Positions 1-5,930 of a stretch of DNA of 6,262 nucleotides are shown piece by piece (positions within the stretch are counted from its first letter, which is position 1; each line of letters opens with the position of its first letter). A model generated the notes under the pieces. That model did not search any database. It was not told where the DNA came from and saw only the letters and a list, made by a program, of their open reading frames with translations. The stretch is from the NCBI GenBank assembly GCA_024640385.1, contig JAHEFC010000236.1, positions 1 through 6,262 on the forward strand, given 5' to 3'. Both the position numbers and the translations under genes were made by a program. The DNA is from Sphingobacteriales bacterium. Its GTDB lineage: Bacteria > Bacteroidota > Bacteroidia > Chitinophagales > Chitinophagaceae.

Positions 1-389
1 CTGCCCTGGCTTACAGGGGAAATTTTTTTGTAGGCAATCTTCATCCCTTCCCAAATCCGGGTGGGGCTTCAAAGATCTACAAAGTGAATCCGGCAGGCCA
101 GGTCAAGATATGGGCTGAGGATCTGAATATGGTGCTTGGGCTGGTGATTGACGAAAGCAGCAGGATGTATGTTCTGGAAATGACAGCAGGTTCGCCTTTC
201 CCTTCACCAGGTTTGGGCAGGGTGATCCGGATCGATCCGGGTGGAAACAGAACAGTGATCGCATCGGGCCTTGCACTTCCAACCGGAATGACCATGGGTC
301 CTGATGGAAATTTATATGTTTCCAATTGGGGTTTCGGTCCTCCTGCACAAGGCGGTGGCCAGGTGTTGAAAATTGAATTGCCTCATTGA
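1..389 (+). CDS. ScyD/ScyE family protein, 3' end only (partial)
   Basis: The reading frame is open from the window edge (first full codon at 3) and ends at TGA 387-389, giving the last 128 residues of a larger protein. The visible part has the repeating pattern of a beta-propeller of the SMP-30/NHL-like kind: short strands that end in phrases such as SKIYKVNP, GRVIRIDPGG and GQVLKIELP, alternating with GLVIDESSRMYVLE and GMTMGPDGNLYVSN. The ending NLYVSNWGFGPP followed by a Gly-rich turn and QVLKIELP is what I recall for the ScyD/ScyE family. That family is named after scytonemin-cluster proteins, but most members have no proven role and are often secreted. The N-terminus, and so any signal peptide, lies outside the window. 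The GTG at 84 is an internal Val codon, not a start, because the frame is open and family-like before it. A strong terminator follows at once, so this gene closes its transcription unit. Confidence 0.8.
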   Translation, partial: ALAYRGNFFVGNLHPFPNPGGASKIYKVNPAGQVKIWAEDLNMVLGLVIDESSRMYVLEMTAGSPFPSPGLGRVIRIDPGGNRTVIASGLALPTGMTMGPDGNLYVSNWGFGPPAQGGGQVLKIELPH

Positions 390-405
390 GTTTAATTCCC
401 TGAAC

Positions 406-438
406 AAGATCCTCCTGTAAACCAGGAGGGTCTTTTTT
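406..438 (+). terminator. Rho-independent terminator after the ScyD/ScyE-like gene
   Basis: GATCCTCCTG (408-417) pairs with CAGGAGGGTC (423-432) across a 5-nt loop (TAAAC). This gives a 10-bp stem with one T-G wobble, extendable by two A-T pairs. Six T residues (433-438) follow directly, and another T-rich stretch comes after them. It lies 16 nt after the stop codon at 389, so it terminates the upstream gene and separates it from the lipoprotein gene. Confidence 0.9.
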
Positions 439-460
439 ATTTTTCTGTACCCGGTCAATT

Positions 461-478
461 ATCACATTCATATGTGAT
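461..478. promoter_or_regulatory. Inverted repeat, candidate operator
   Basis: ATCACAT (461-467) and ATGTGAT (472-478) form a perfect 7-bp inverted repeat around TCAT. The right arm abuts and overlaps the TTG of the predicted -33 element (478-480), so a protein bound here would meet RNA polymerase directly. The half-site order (TCACA...TGTGA) is the reverse of the classical CRP consensus. No poly-T follows, so it is not a terminator. Regulation is inferred from position and symmetry only. Confidence 0.4.
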
Positions 479-508
479 TGGGGAAACGAGGCCATCTGAA
501 TAATTTTG
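478..508 (+). promoter_or_regulatory. Bacteroidota-type promoter for the GIN-domain lipoprotein gene
   Basis: TTG at 478-480 is followed after 20 nt by TAATTTTG at 501-508, an exact match to the Bacteroidota -7 consensus TAnnTTTG with spacing in the usual range. Transcription would begin near 511-515, leaving an untranslated leader of only about 10 nt before the ATG at 524. It lies just downstream of the terminator at 406-438, as expected for the start of a new unit. Confidence 0.65.
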
Positions 509-523
509 GGTTAAAGATCGGAC

Positions 524-1180
524 ATGAAAAAGACAGGAATTATGCTTTTAAGCGCAATGGTATTTTTATTGGCCTCATGTGAAAAGTATGACATCAAGGG
601 GTCAGGCGATACGATCTCTGAAAACAGAACCGTGGCCACGTTCAGGTCTGTTGAAACACATTATAACATCAAGGCAGTGATCACCTATGGTCCGGTGCAG
701 GAACTACGCGTCACCGGCTACGAGAACCTGCTTGCTGTTCTGGAAACCGAAGTTAACGGAGGCGTATTAAAGTTGAAATTCGCCGACAGGTACCATGCAG
801 TAAAGAATGGCAATGTGGTGGCACAGATCACCCTGCCTTTTATTGAAAAGGCAACTATCCATGGCAGTGGTGACATCGAGATCTATAATTTCCGTGATGT
901 CTATTCCATACATGCGATCATTCAGGGAAGCGGCAACATAAAGATCTCGAATTCAAAATACCAGTTTGGCGGGTTACATATTTACGGTAGCGGAAATATC
1001 AGTTCTCCCACCCTTGAAGTCCGGCAGGCCGAAGCCAACATATATGGCAGCGGAAATATTTTTGTTTCCGTGGAGGAAAGATTGAAAGCCACCATTAATG
1101 GGAGTGGAAATGTGAACTACTGGGGTCAGCCGGCAGTGGAAACCCTGATACAGGGCAGCGGCCGCGTGATCAAAAAATAG
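524..1180 (+). CDS. GIN-domain (DUF2807) lipoprotein
   Basis: The 218-residue product begins with a lipoprotein signal: MKKTG, a hydrophobic stretch to residue 16, then the lipobox LASC with the lipidated Cys at residue 19. The next residues, EKYD, are charged. Bacteroidota surface-export signals are also charged after the Cys, so surface exposure is possible but unproven. Residues of about 38-210 match the head GIN domain (DUF2807, putative adhesin): an opening segment FRSVETHYNIKAVI, then LRVTGYENLL, then a ladder of GSG(D/N)(I/V) turns. GSG occurs at residues 26, 114, 135, 155, 175, 193 and 211, so the C-terminal half has a rung every 18-21 residues, which fits the beta-helical fold known for this family. 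The function of such proteins is unknown; adhesion is the common guess. It has its own promoter at 478-508 and no recognisable ribosome binding site, as is normal for the phylum. No terminator is evident after it. Confidence 0.9.
   Translation: MKKTGIMLLSAMVFLLASCEKYDIKGSGDTISENRTVATFRSVETHYNIKAVITYGPVQELRVTGYENLLAVLETEVNGGVLKLKFADRYHAVKNGNVVAQITLPFIEKATIHGSGDIEIYNFRDVYSIHAIIQGSGNIKISNSKYQFGGLHIYGSGNISSPTLEVRQAEANIYGSGNIFVSVEERLKATINGSGNVNYWGQPAVETLIQGSGRVIKK
863..1162 (+). repeat. Degenerate in-gene repeat encoding GSG turns
   Basis: Six copies of a Gly-Ser-Gly-(Asp/Asn/Arg)-(Ile/Val) unit lie in frame, with GSG starting at nt 863, 926, 986, 1046, 1100 and 1154. The copies use different codons (GGCAGTGGT, GGAAGCGGC, GGTAGCGGA, GGCAGCGGA, GGGAGTGGA, GGCAGCGGC). 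They are therefore old, protein-level repeats kept by structure rather than a recent DNA tandem duplication. Confidence 0.8.
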
Positions 1181-1199
1181 AAAATTGCAGATCATATTG

Positions 1200-1211
1200 A
1201 TGGGTACCCAT
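1200..1211. repeat. 12-bp perfect palindrome
   Basis: ATGGGTACCCAT is its own reverse complement. It lies in the 80-nt gap between the lipoprotein gene and the oxidase-like gene, about 15 nt before the candidate promoter of the latter. It could be an operator, but a single short palindrome may also be chance. It also creates the misleading upstream ATG at 1210. Confidence 0.35.
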
Positions 1212-1226
1212 GGGGCTGATGATCTC

Positions 1227-1255
1227 TTGCGATAAGGGTATCTTTCTTAACTTTA
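1227..1255 (+). promoter_or_regulatory. Possible promoter for the PNPOx-like gene
   Basis: TTG at 1227-1229 is followed after 18 nt by TAACTTTA at 1248-1255, which matches the Bacteroidota TAnnTTTG box at all fixed positions but the last. Transcription would begin at or just before the ATG at 1261, giving an almost leaderless message. This depends on the start chosen for that gene. Read-through from the lipoprotein gene is an alternative, since no terminator is seen between them. Confidence 0.35.
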
Positions 1256-1260
1256 TTTCT

Positions 1261-1812
1261 ATGGGTAAATTCTATAACAGTATCACTGAGGCGCATGCAG
1301 CCTTCATCAGGGATCAGCATATTTTTTTTGTAGCCACTGCACCCCTGGGCGCTGATGGGAGAATCAATCTTTCACCGAAAGGGTTGGACAGTTTTCGTGT
1401 ACTTGGAGAAAATGAAGTGGGATATATGGATCTGATCAGCAGCGGCAATGAAACTTCAGCACATACGCTGGAAAACGGACGTATCACATTCATGTTTTGT
1501 TCATTTGAAGGAGACCCGAGGATCATGAGACTTTATGGTAAAGGACGTGCTGTTTTGCCGGGTTCGGAGGAGTGGGACCATTTTGCGCCTTATTTTACCA
1601 TCTTTCCCAGTACGCGGCAGATCATAATTGCAAAGATCGACCTGGTGCAGACCTCATGCGGATTCGGCGTTCCCTTATATGACTATGCGGGTGAACGGGA
1701 CCTTCATTTCGATTGGGCGGAGAAAAAAGGAGCTGATGGCCTGAAAGAATACATGGAGAAAAATAACCTGAAAAGCCTGGACGGCCTGCCTACGGATTTT
1801 GGTAAACAATAG
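1261..1812 (+). CDS. Pyridoxamine 5'-phosphate oxidase family protein
   Basis: From ATG 1261 the product has 183 residues. It belongs to the PNPOx-like split-barrel flavoproteins (putative FMN- or F420-type binding, cytoplasmic; no signal peptide). Recognisable blocks, in order: MGKFYNSIT at the start, HIFFVATAPL (20-29), NLSPKG (36-41), SGNETSAH (61-68), ENGRITFMFC (71-80), RLYGKGR (90-96), QTSCGFGVP (130-138) and SLDGLPT (172-178). These are the signature stretches of a well-populated subfamily of about 180-200 residues. It is annotated only as PNPOx family and is distinct from true PdxH, so vitamin B6 synthesis should not be assumed. The frame is open up to an ATG at 1210, but the extra 17 residues are unlike the family, and MGKFY is its usual beginning. 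I therefore prefer 1261. It is separated by 73 nt from the next gene, without a clear terminator. Confidence 0.88.
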   Translation: MGKFYNSITEAHAAFIRDQHIFFVATAPLGADGRINLSPKGLDSFRVLGENEVGYMDLISSGNETSAHTLENGRITFMFCSFEGDPRIMRLYGKGRAVLPGSEEWDHFAPYFTIFPSTRQIIIAKIDLVQTSCGFGVPLYDYAGERDLHFDWAEKKGADGLKEYMEKNNLKSLDGLPTDFGKQ

Positions 1813-1854
1813 TCTTTTGTTATTATCACAATGCTGCAACCGTTCCCATAGCGT

Positions 1855-1868
1855 ATTTGATTTCAAAT
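1855..1868. repeat. Small inverted repeat upstream of the fusion gene
   Basis: ATTTGA (1855-1860) and TCAAAT (1863-1868) are perfect inverted arms around TT, 17 nt before the ATG at 1886. The 73-nt gap holds no convincing TTG/TAnnTTTG promoter pair; TATTTG at 1854-1859 is only a near miss. The repeat might be an operator or leader element, or a chance AT-rich palindrome. Confidence 0.25.
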
Positions 1869-1885
1869 GAATATCTTCAATAATC

Positions 1886-3337
1886 ATGAAGAGTTTTCTG
1901 AAAAAGTCCCTAACGGTGATCGCATCGGTCCTGTTTGTGCTGATGGTTATAATACTGATTCTTTCGAAATCAGATATCCAGGTTGATCAACTCAAACTGA
2001 AATATGCCACGCCTCCATCACGTTTTGATTCAATTAGGGGAATGAATGTCCACTACCGGGATGAAGGACCTTCTTCCGACAGTATCCCTCTTGTGCTGCT
2101 GCATGGCACTTCATCTTCCATATTTACCTGGGATGCCTGTGTAAAGGAATGGTCGAAAGATCACCGCGTGATCAGGATGGATCTTCCGGGATTTGCTCTG
2201 ACTGGTCCTGACCCCAATAACAATTACAGCATTGAAGGATATGTGGCATTTGTTCACGAATTTCTCAGGAAGCGAAATGTAAAGCAGTGTTATCTCGCCG
2301 GTAATTCATTGGGCGGACAGATCGCATATGCGTATGCAGCATACTATCCTGGTGAAGTGAAAAAGCTTATTTTGCTGGATCCCGCCGGATATCCTTCTGC
2401 TCTTTCAAAAGGTTCCCTCGGTTTCACTTTAGGCAGGATCCCCGTACTCAAACACCTTCTCACTGTAATTACCCCAACATCTGTAGTAAGAAAAAGTATT
2501 GAAGATGTATATGGAAATAAGGCGCTGGTTACAGATAGCCTGGTGCAGTTGTATGAAGACATGACCCTCCGTGAAGGAAACCGGGGTGCTTTGCTGAAAA
2601 GACTTGAACTGGAAAAAGAAGATACCAGCCTGGTGAAAAGAATTACCGCGCCAACCCTGATAATCTGGGGCGAACAGGATTTTCTTATTCCGCTGGAAAA
2701 TGCATACAAGTTTCAAAGAGATCTGCCTAATGATACCCTGGTGATCATGAATGGCATAGGTCATCTGCCTATGGAAGAGAGCCCCGGGAAACTGGCTCCG
2801 CTGGTCAGTGAATTTATTAAGACGGTCCCCGCCACACCTCTGGAACAGGGAAGGAATATTGTGCTGCAGACCAAGGCAGTACTTGGGAAAAACCTGGTGA
2901 ACGCGATCAATACCAAAGGTACGGAGGGAGCCCTGCTATTCTGTTCTGAGAAAGCATTTGTTCTGACAGATAGCATGTCAAACCTACTTGAAGCGAAGAT
3001 CAGGCGGGTGTCTGATAAGAACAGGAGCCCGTTGAATGCAGCTATGGGCGATGAACTGGTTTATATCAACGAAGCCAGGGCGGCTTTACAACAAGGCAAA
3101 TCTATTACACCAAAGATGCAGGAAAAAAATGGGCGTAACCAGGGTTATTATCCTATAGTTACAGAGACGATGTGCCTTCAATGTCACGGCAAGCCGGGTT
3201 TTGATATATCGGCCAATACAATGGCCAAATTGAAACAACTGTATCCCAACGACAAGGCCATAGGTTATAGTGTGAATGAGCTCAGGGGCATATGGGTGAT
3301 TGAAATGAACAGGAAAAAACCTCTCAATAATCTCTAA
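1886..3337 (+). CDS. Membrane-anchored alpha/beta hydrolase fused to a C-terminal DUF3365 (Tll0287-like) haem-c domain
   Basis: This 483-residue protein has three parts. Residues 1-8 are Lys-rich and 9-26 are a hydrophobic helix with no obvious cleavage site, so it is probably an N-in signal anchor with the rest in the periplasm. Residues of about 45-313 are an alpha/beta hydrolase: HG oxyanion turn at 73-74, DLPGF at 99-103, nucleophile elbow GNSLGG with Ser141, acid Asp265 in WGEQD, and His293 in GIGHLP. All triad residues are present; the substrate is unknown. Residues of about 320-476 match DUF3365/Tll0287-like: a helix with LGKNLVNAI, a Cys at 353, RRVSDKNRSPLNAA (373-386), YYPIV, then CLQCH (430-434) for covalent haem attachment, and a final GYSVNELRGIW. 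Tll0287 is reported to have a PAS-like fold with His/Cys haem ligation, and Cys353 is the likely equivalent Cys. The two domains share one uninterrupted frame. The gene opens a tight cluster: the next start is 6 nt after its stop. No Shine-Dalgarno sequence is seen. Confidence 0.88.
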   Translation: MKSFLKKSLTVIASVLFVLMVIILILSKSDIQVDQLKLKYATPPSRFDSIRGMNVHYRDEGPSSDSIPLVLLHGTSSSIFTWDACVKEWSKDHRVIRMDLPGFALTGPDPNNNYSIEGYVAFVHEFLRKRNVKQCYLAGNSLGGQIAYAYAAYYPGEVKKLILLDPAGYPSALSKGSLGFTLGRIPVLKHLLTVITPTSVVRKSIEDVYGNKALVTDSLVQLYEDMTLREGNRGALLKRLELEKEDTSLVKRITAPTLIIWGEQDFLIPLENAYKFQRDLPNDTLVIMNGIGHLPMEESPGKLAPLVSEFIKTVPATPLEQGRNIVLQTKAVLGKNLVNAINTKGTEGALLFCSEKAFVLTDSMSNLLEAKIRRVSDKNRSPLNAAMGDELVYINEARAALQQGKSITPKMQEKNGRNQGYYPIVTETMCLQCHGKPGFDISANTMAKLKQLYPNDKAIGYSVNELRGIWVIEMNRKKPLNNL

Positions 3338-3343
3338 AAGAAA

Positions 3344-4867
3344 ATGCGCAAACCCCTTACGATACTATTCATTTTGCTGGTTCACTATGGAAATTCACAA
3401 ATGACCACTGACCAGCAACTTGCCAGGCTCAAGGCAGTGGGATACCAGCAGTCGCAGGCTAAGAAAATGTTCTACCAGTTGACAGATCAATACGGGCAAA
3501 GACTTACCGGCTCGAGGGAATATTATGCCGCAGCGAAGTGGACCGCGGCCACAATGAAAGAAATCGGGTTGACAAACGTCCATTTCGAGAACTACTGTAA
3601 AGAATGCCGGGGATGGTCAATGAAAAGTTTCAATGTTGAAATGGTGGCGCCAAACTATATGCATATCATGGCCTATCCACTCGCGTGGACTAAAAGTACT
3701 AATGGAACAGTGGAAGGTGAACTGGTCCAGGTCGAAAACTGGAAGGCCCTGGACTCCATCAAAAATAATTTAACCGGCAGGCTGAGAGGCAAGGTCATTC
3801 TTTTAGGGAAAGCGCCCCGCAGTATAAAATTGACGGATACCGTATTCTCAAGATTCAGTGATGATCAATTGGCGAAATTGGAAAATGAAATTGTACCTGC
3901 TGAGAAAGCTACACCATTGCCTGAGATGCTGGATGAATGGGCGGTTGAGAATGTGCAGGACCAGGCGTTTCTTGAGTTTGTAGACAAAGAAGGTGCACTG
4001 GCAATCCTGAGAACATCCCCGATGATGACTGGGATACTTGCCAACAGCGGTACTTATTATTATAAGGAAACAGATATCAGGCCACTTCCATTTTTCACCA
4101 TCATGCCAGAGCATTTTGGCAGGTTGCTCCGTTTGTTGAAAGAGAATGCTTCGCCGAGGGTAAGGCTTAATCTCGAAACCAATTTTTACCTGGAGCCGGA
4201 AAACAATGTGAATATCATTGGTGAGATCGAAGGTTCCGATCCTGCCCTTAAATCGGAATCGATCATGATCGGCGGCCATTTTGATTCCTGGCACCTGGCG
4301 AGCGGGGCCACAGATAACGGGGTGAGCTGTGTAGTGCTTATGGAAGCCCTGCGAATATTGAAGCAGTCGGGTCTAAAGCCAAAAAGAACCGTCAGGATAG
4401 GATTATGGGGTGGGGAAGAGCAGGACTTCATAGGATCGGTGGCTTATGCACGTGAACATTTTGGAAACATGAAATCAAAACCAAATGCAGAATCAGAGAA
4501 GGTTTCAGCTTATCTGAACCTGGATAATGGAGGCGGGGCAATCAGGGGCATTTACCTGCAGGGAAATGAAATGGCGGGCCCGGTTTTCAATAGCATCTTT
4601 AATAAGGCACCTTCACTTGGCGTGAAAACGGTGACCATAGATAATACGATCTATACAGACCATGAGACCTTTGATTATTACAACATTCCTTCTTTCCAGT
4701 TCATCCAGGATCCGCTGAGTTATGAAACAGTCAATCATCATACCCACCTTGACTTCCCTGAGTATGTTCCGGAAGAAGATATGATGAAGAATGCGGTGAT
4801 CCTGGCATGGACCATTTTTAACCTGGCGGATACGGAGTCGAGAGTACCAAGAAAGCAAAAAAAATAG
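3344..4867 (+). CDS. Exported M28 family zinc metallopeptidase (carboxypeptidase Q-like) with inserted PA-type region
   Basis: The 507-residue protein starts with a signal peptide (MRKP, hydrophobic 5-14, likely cut near NSQ at 17-19) and is probably periplasmic or secreted. Residues 20-115 are the N-terminal part of the peptidase. About 116-280 is an inserted PA-like region (GTVEGELVQV, LRGKVILLGK, GALAILRTS, LPFFTIMPEHFGRLLRLL). About 285-495 holds the catalytic core. The co-catalytic zinc site is complete: His312 (GGHFDSW), bridging Asp324 (GATDNG), general base Glu358 with Glu359 (WGGEEQ), Asp394 (LNLDNGGG) and a His of HHTHLD (466, just before Thr). M28 enzymes remove N-terminal amino acids or cleave dipeptides, and carboxypeptidase Q-like members fit this architecture; exact specificity cannot be read. 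An odd point is CKEC at 85-88, where relatives, as I recall, have a Trp/Gly/Phe-rich stretch before RGW. The A-rich AAAAGAAA precedes the ATG in place of a Shine-Dalgarno sequence. Confidence 0.92.
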   Translation: MRKPLTILFILLVHYGNSQMTTDQQLARLKAVGYQQSQAKKMFYQLTDQYGQRLTGSREYYAAAKWTAATMKEIGLTNVHFENYCKECRGWSMKSFNVEMVAPNYMHIMAYPLAWTKSTNGTVEGELVQVENWKALDSIKNNLTGRLRGKVILLGKAPRSIKLTDTVFSRFSDDQLAKLENEIVPAEKATPLPEMLDEWAVENVQDQAFLEFVDKEGALAILRTSPMMTGILANSGTYYYKETDIRPLPFFTIMPEHFGRLLRLLKENASPRVRLNLETNFYLEPENNVNIIGEIEGSDPALKSESIMIGGHFDSWHLASGATDNGVSCVVLMEALRILKQSGLKPKRTVRIGLWGGEEQDFIGSVAYAREHFGNMKSKPNAESEKVSAYLNLDNGGGAIRGIYLQGNEMAGPVFNSIFNKAPSLGVKTVTIDNTIYTDHETFDYYNIPSFQFIQDPLSYETVNHHTHLDFPEYVPEEDMMKNAVILAWTIFNLADTESRVPRKQKK

Positions 4868-4874
4868 TCCCCGC

Positions 4875-5930
4875 ATGAAATGGACGCTACACATCTTGTT
4901 TCTGTTTGTCTCTGCCATTGCAACTGCCCAAAAGCAGGATACGATAGATAGGTTAATAGATAGAAAAATGCTTGAGCAGAAGCTTGTTGGCGTTAGCATC
5001 GGTATTATTGAAAACGGGAAACTGGTCAAGTTGTCCGGGTATGGACTTGCAAATATTGAATATCGTGTTTTAGCAGACGAGAACACCGTTTATAAACTCG
5101 GGTCCATCAGTAAGCACATGATCGCGGTGGCAGTCATGAAACTGAATGAAGAAGGAAAATTGAAGCTTTCAGATAAACTGAAAAAATATATTCAGGATGC
5201 TCCGGCATCCTGGGAAAATATTACCATCAGGAATCTTTTGAATCACACCTCAGGGCTGCCACGGGAATCACCAGGTTTCAGATTTAATCTTGCTCAATCG
5301 GATTCTGTTCTCATTAAGGAAGCTTTTAATATCCCACTTACATTTCCTACAGGTACAAATTGGGAGTATTGCAACCTGGGTTATTTTATACTCGCAGAAG
5401 TGATCAGAAAAGTATCCGGTATTCCGTTTGCACAATATATGTGGGAAGAAATATTTTCTAAATATGGACTGGATCGTACAGCCACTACTACGGTTTATGA
5501 TGTCAATCCTTTCAAAGCCGAAGGTTATATCCCAAGGGGCAGGGATAGTTTGATCAAAGCCGAGACCCAGATCGCACTAAGGCCAAGCGGAGCATTTATA
5601 TCGACCATTGCTGACATGATGAAGTGGGAGATGCTGATCCAGAATGAGCAGTTCATATCTAAACAAAGCTGGCAGCAAATGTGGAGTGATACTGTATTGA
5701 CTACCCGTAAAAGTCCTGCCGGCTCAGCTGTATATTATGGGTATGGATGGCAAACCACGGACTATAAAAATAAAAAGCTTGTTTTTCATGGAGGAAGTCT
5801 GCCTGGTTTCAGGACCATGTATTATCGTTTCCCTGAAGAGAAAACCGCTATCGTGATCCTGGCTAATGCAGACCAGGCAGATCTTGCGCCTGTTGCCTGG
5901 GAAATTGCTGACATTCTTTTTAAGAACTGA
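4875..5930 (+). CDS. Exported serine hydrolase, beta-lactamase family (class C / PBP4*-like)
   Basis: The 351-residue product has a signal peptide (MKWTLHILFLFVSAIATAQ, likely cut after Ala18). It carries the three active-site motifs of the beta-lactamase/D-aminopeptidase-type fold (Pfam Beta-lactamase): SISK (Ser77-x-x-Lys80), Tyr165-Cys-Asn167 (YxN motif in WEYCNLGY) and His305-Gly-Gly in FHGGSLPGF, the counterpart of KTG. Other family marks are LLNHTSGLP (121-129), PSGAFISTIADMMKW (237-251) and YGYGW (288-292). Members include esterases, D-amino-acid peptidases and LACTB-like proteins as well as beta-lactamases. HGG rather than KTG and the general sequence favour an esterase or peptidase, so drug resistance should not be assumed. 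It starts 7 nt after the M28 stop and its TGA overlaps the next ATG, so it is almost certainly co-transcribed with both. No Shine-Dalgarno sequence is seen. Confidence 0.92.
   Translation: MKWTLHILFLFVSAIATAQKQDTIDRLIDRKMLEQKLVGVSIGIIENGKLVKLSGYGLANIEYRVLADENTVYKLGSISKHMIAVAVMKLNEEGKLKLSDKLKKYIQDAPASWENITIRNLLNHTSGLPRESPGFRFNLAQSDSVLIKEAFNIPLTFPTGTNWEYCNLGYFILAEVIRKVSGIPFAQYMWEEIFSKYGLDRTATTTVYDVNPFKAEGYIPRGRDSLIKAETQIALRPSGAFISTIADMMKWEMLIQNEQFISKQSWQQMWSDTVLTTRKSPAGSAVYYGYGWQTTDYKNKKLVFHGGSLPGFRTMYYRFPEEKTAIVILANADQADLAPVAWEIADILFKN

Noticed and set aside
461..478. CRP binding site
   Set aside because: The arms are TCACA...TGTGA, the reverse of TGTGA-N6-TCACA, so I keep it only as an unassigned inverted repeat.
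103..495. Open frame on the minus strand across the ScyD/ScyE-like gene end
   Set aside because: It runs antisense through a recognisable coding region and the terminator hairpin, and its translation resembles no family I know.
863..1162. CRISPR-like or recent tandem DNA repeat
   Set aside because: The units differ at synonymous positions and stay in frame, so they are protein-level structural repeats.
1210..1260. Upstream ATG at 1210 giving a 200-residue PNPOx-like protein
   Set aside because: The 17 extra residues are unlike the family, whose members begin MGKFY. The ATG is also part of a palindrome, and a promoter-like element lies between the two ATGs.
1804..1822. AACAA...TTGTT hairpin as a terminator after the PNPOx-like gene
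   Set aside because: The stem is only 5 bp, AT-rich, overlaps the stop codon, and is not followed by a T-tract.
2344..2764. Overlapping minus-strand frames inside the alpha/beta hydrolase gene
   Set aside because: The sense frame carries conserved catalytic motifs on both sides; the antisense products have no recognisable features.
4613..5086. Minus-strand open frame across the M28/serine hydrolase junction
   Set aside because: It is antisense to two well-supported genes, and its composition looks like a shadow frame.
4875..5930. Reading the serine hydrolase as an antibiotic-resistance beta-lactamase
   Set aside because: SxxK, YxN and HGG motifs are shared by esterases and D-peptidases, and the neighbours are general hydrolases. 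Nothing points to drug resistance.
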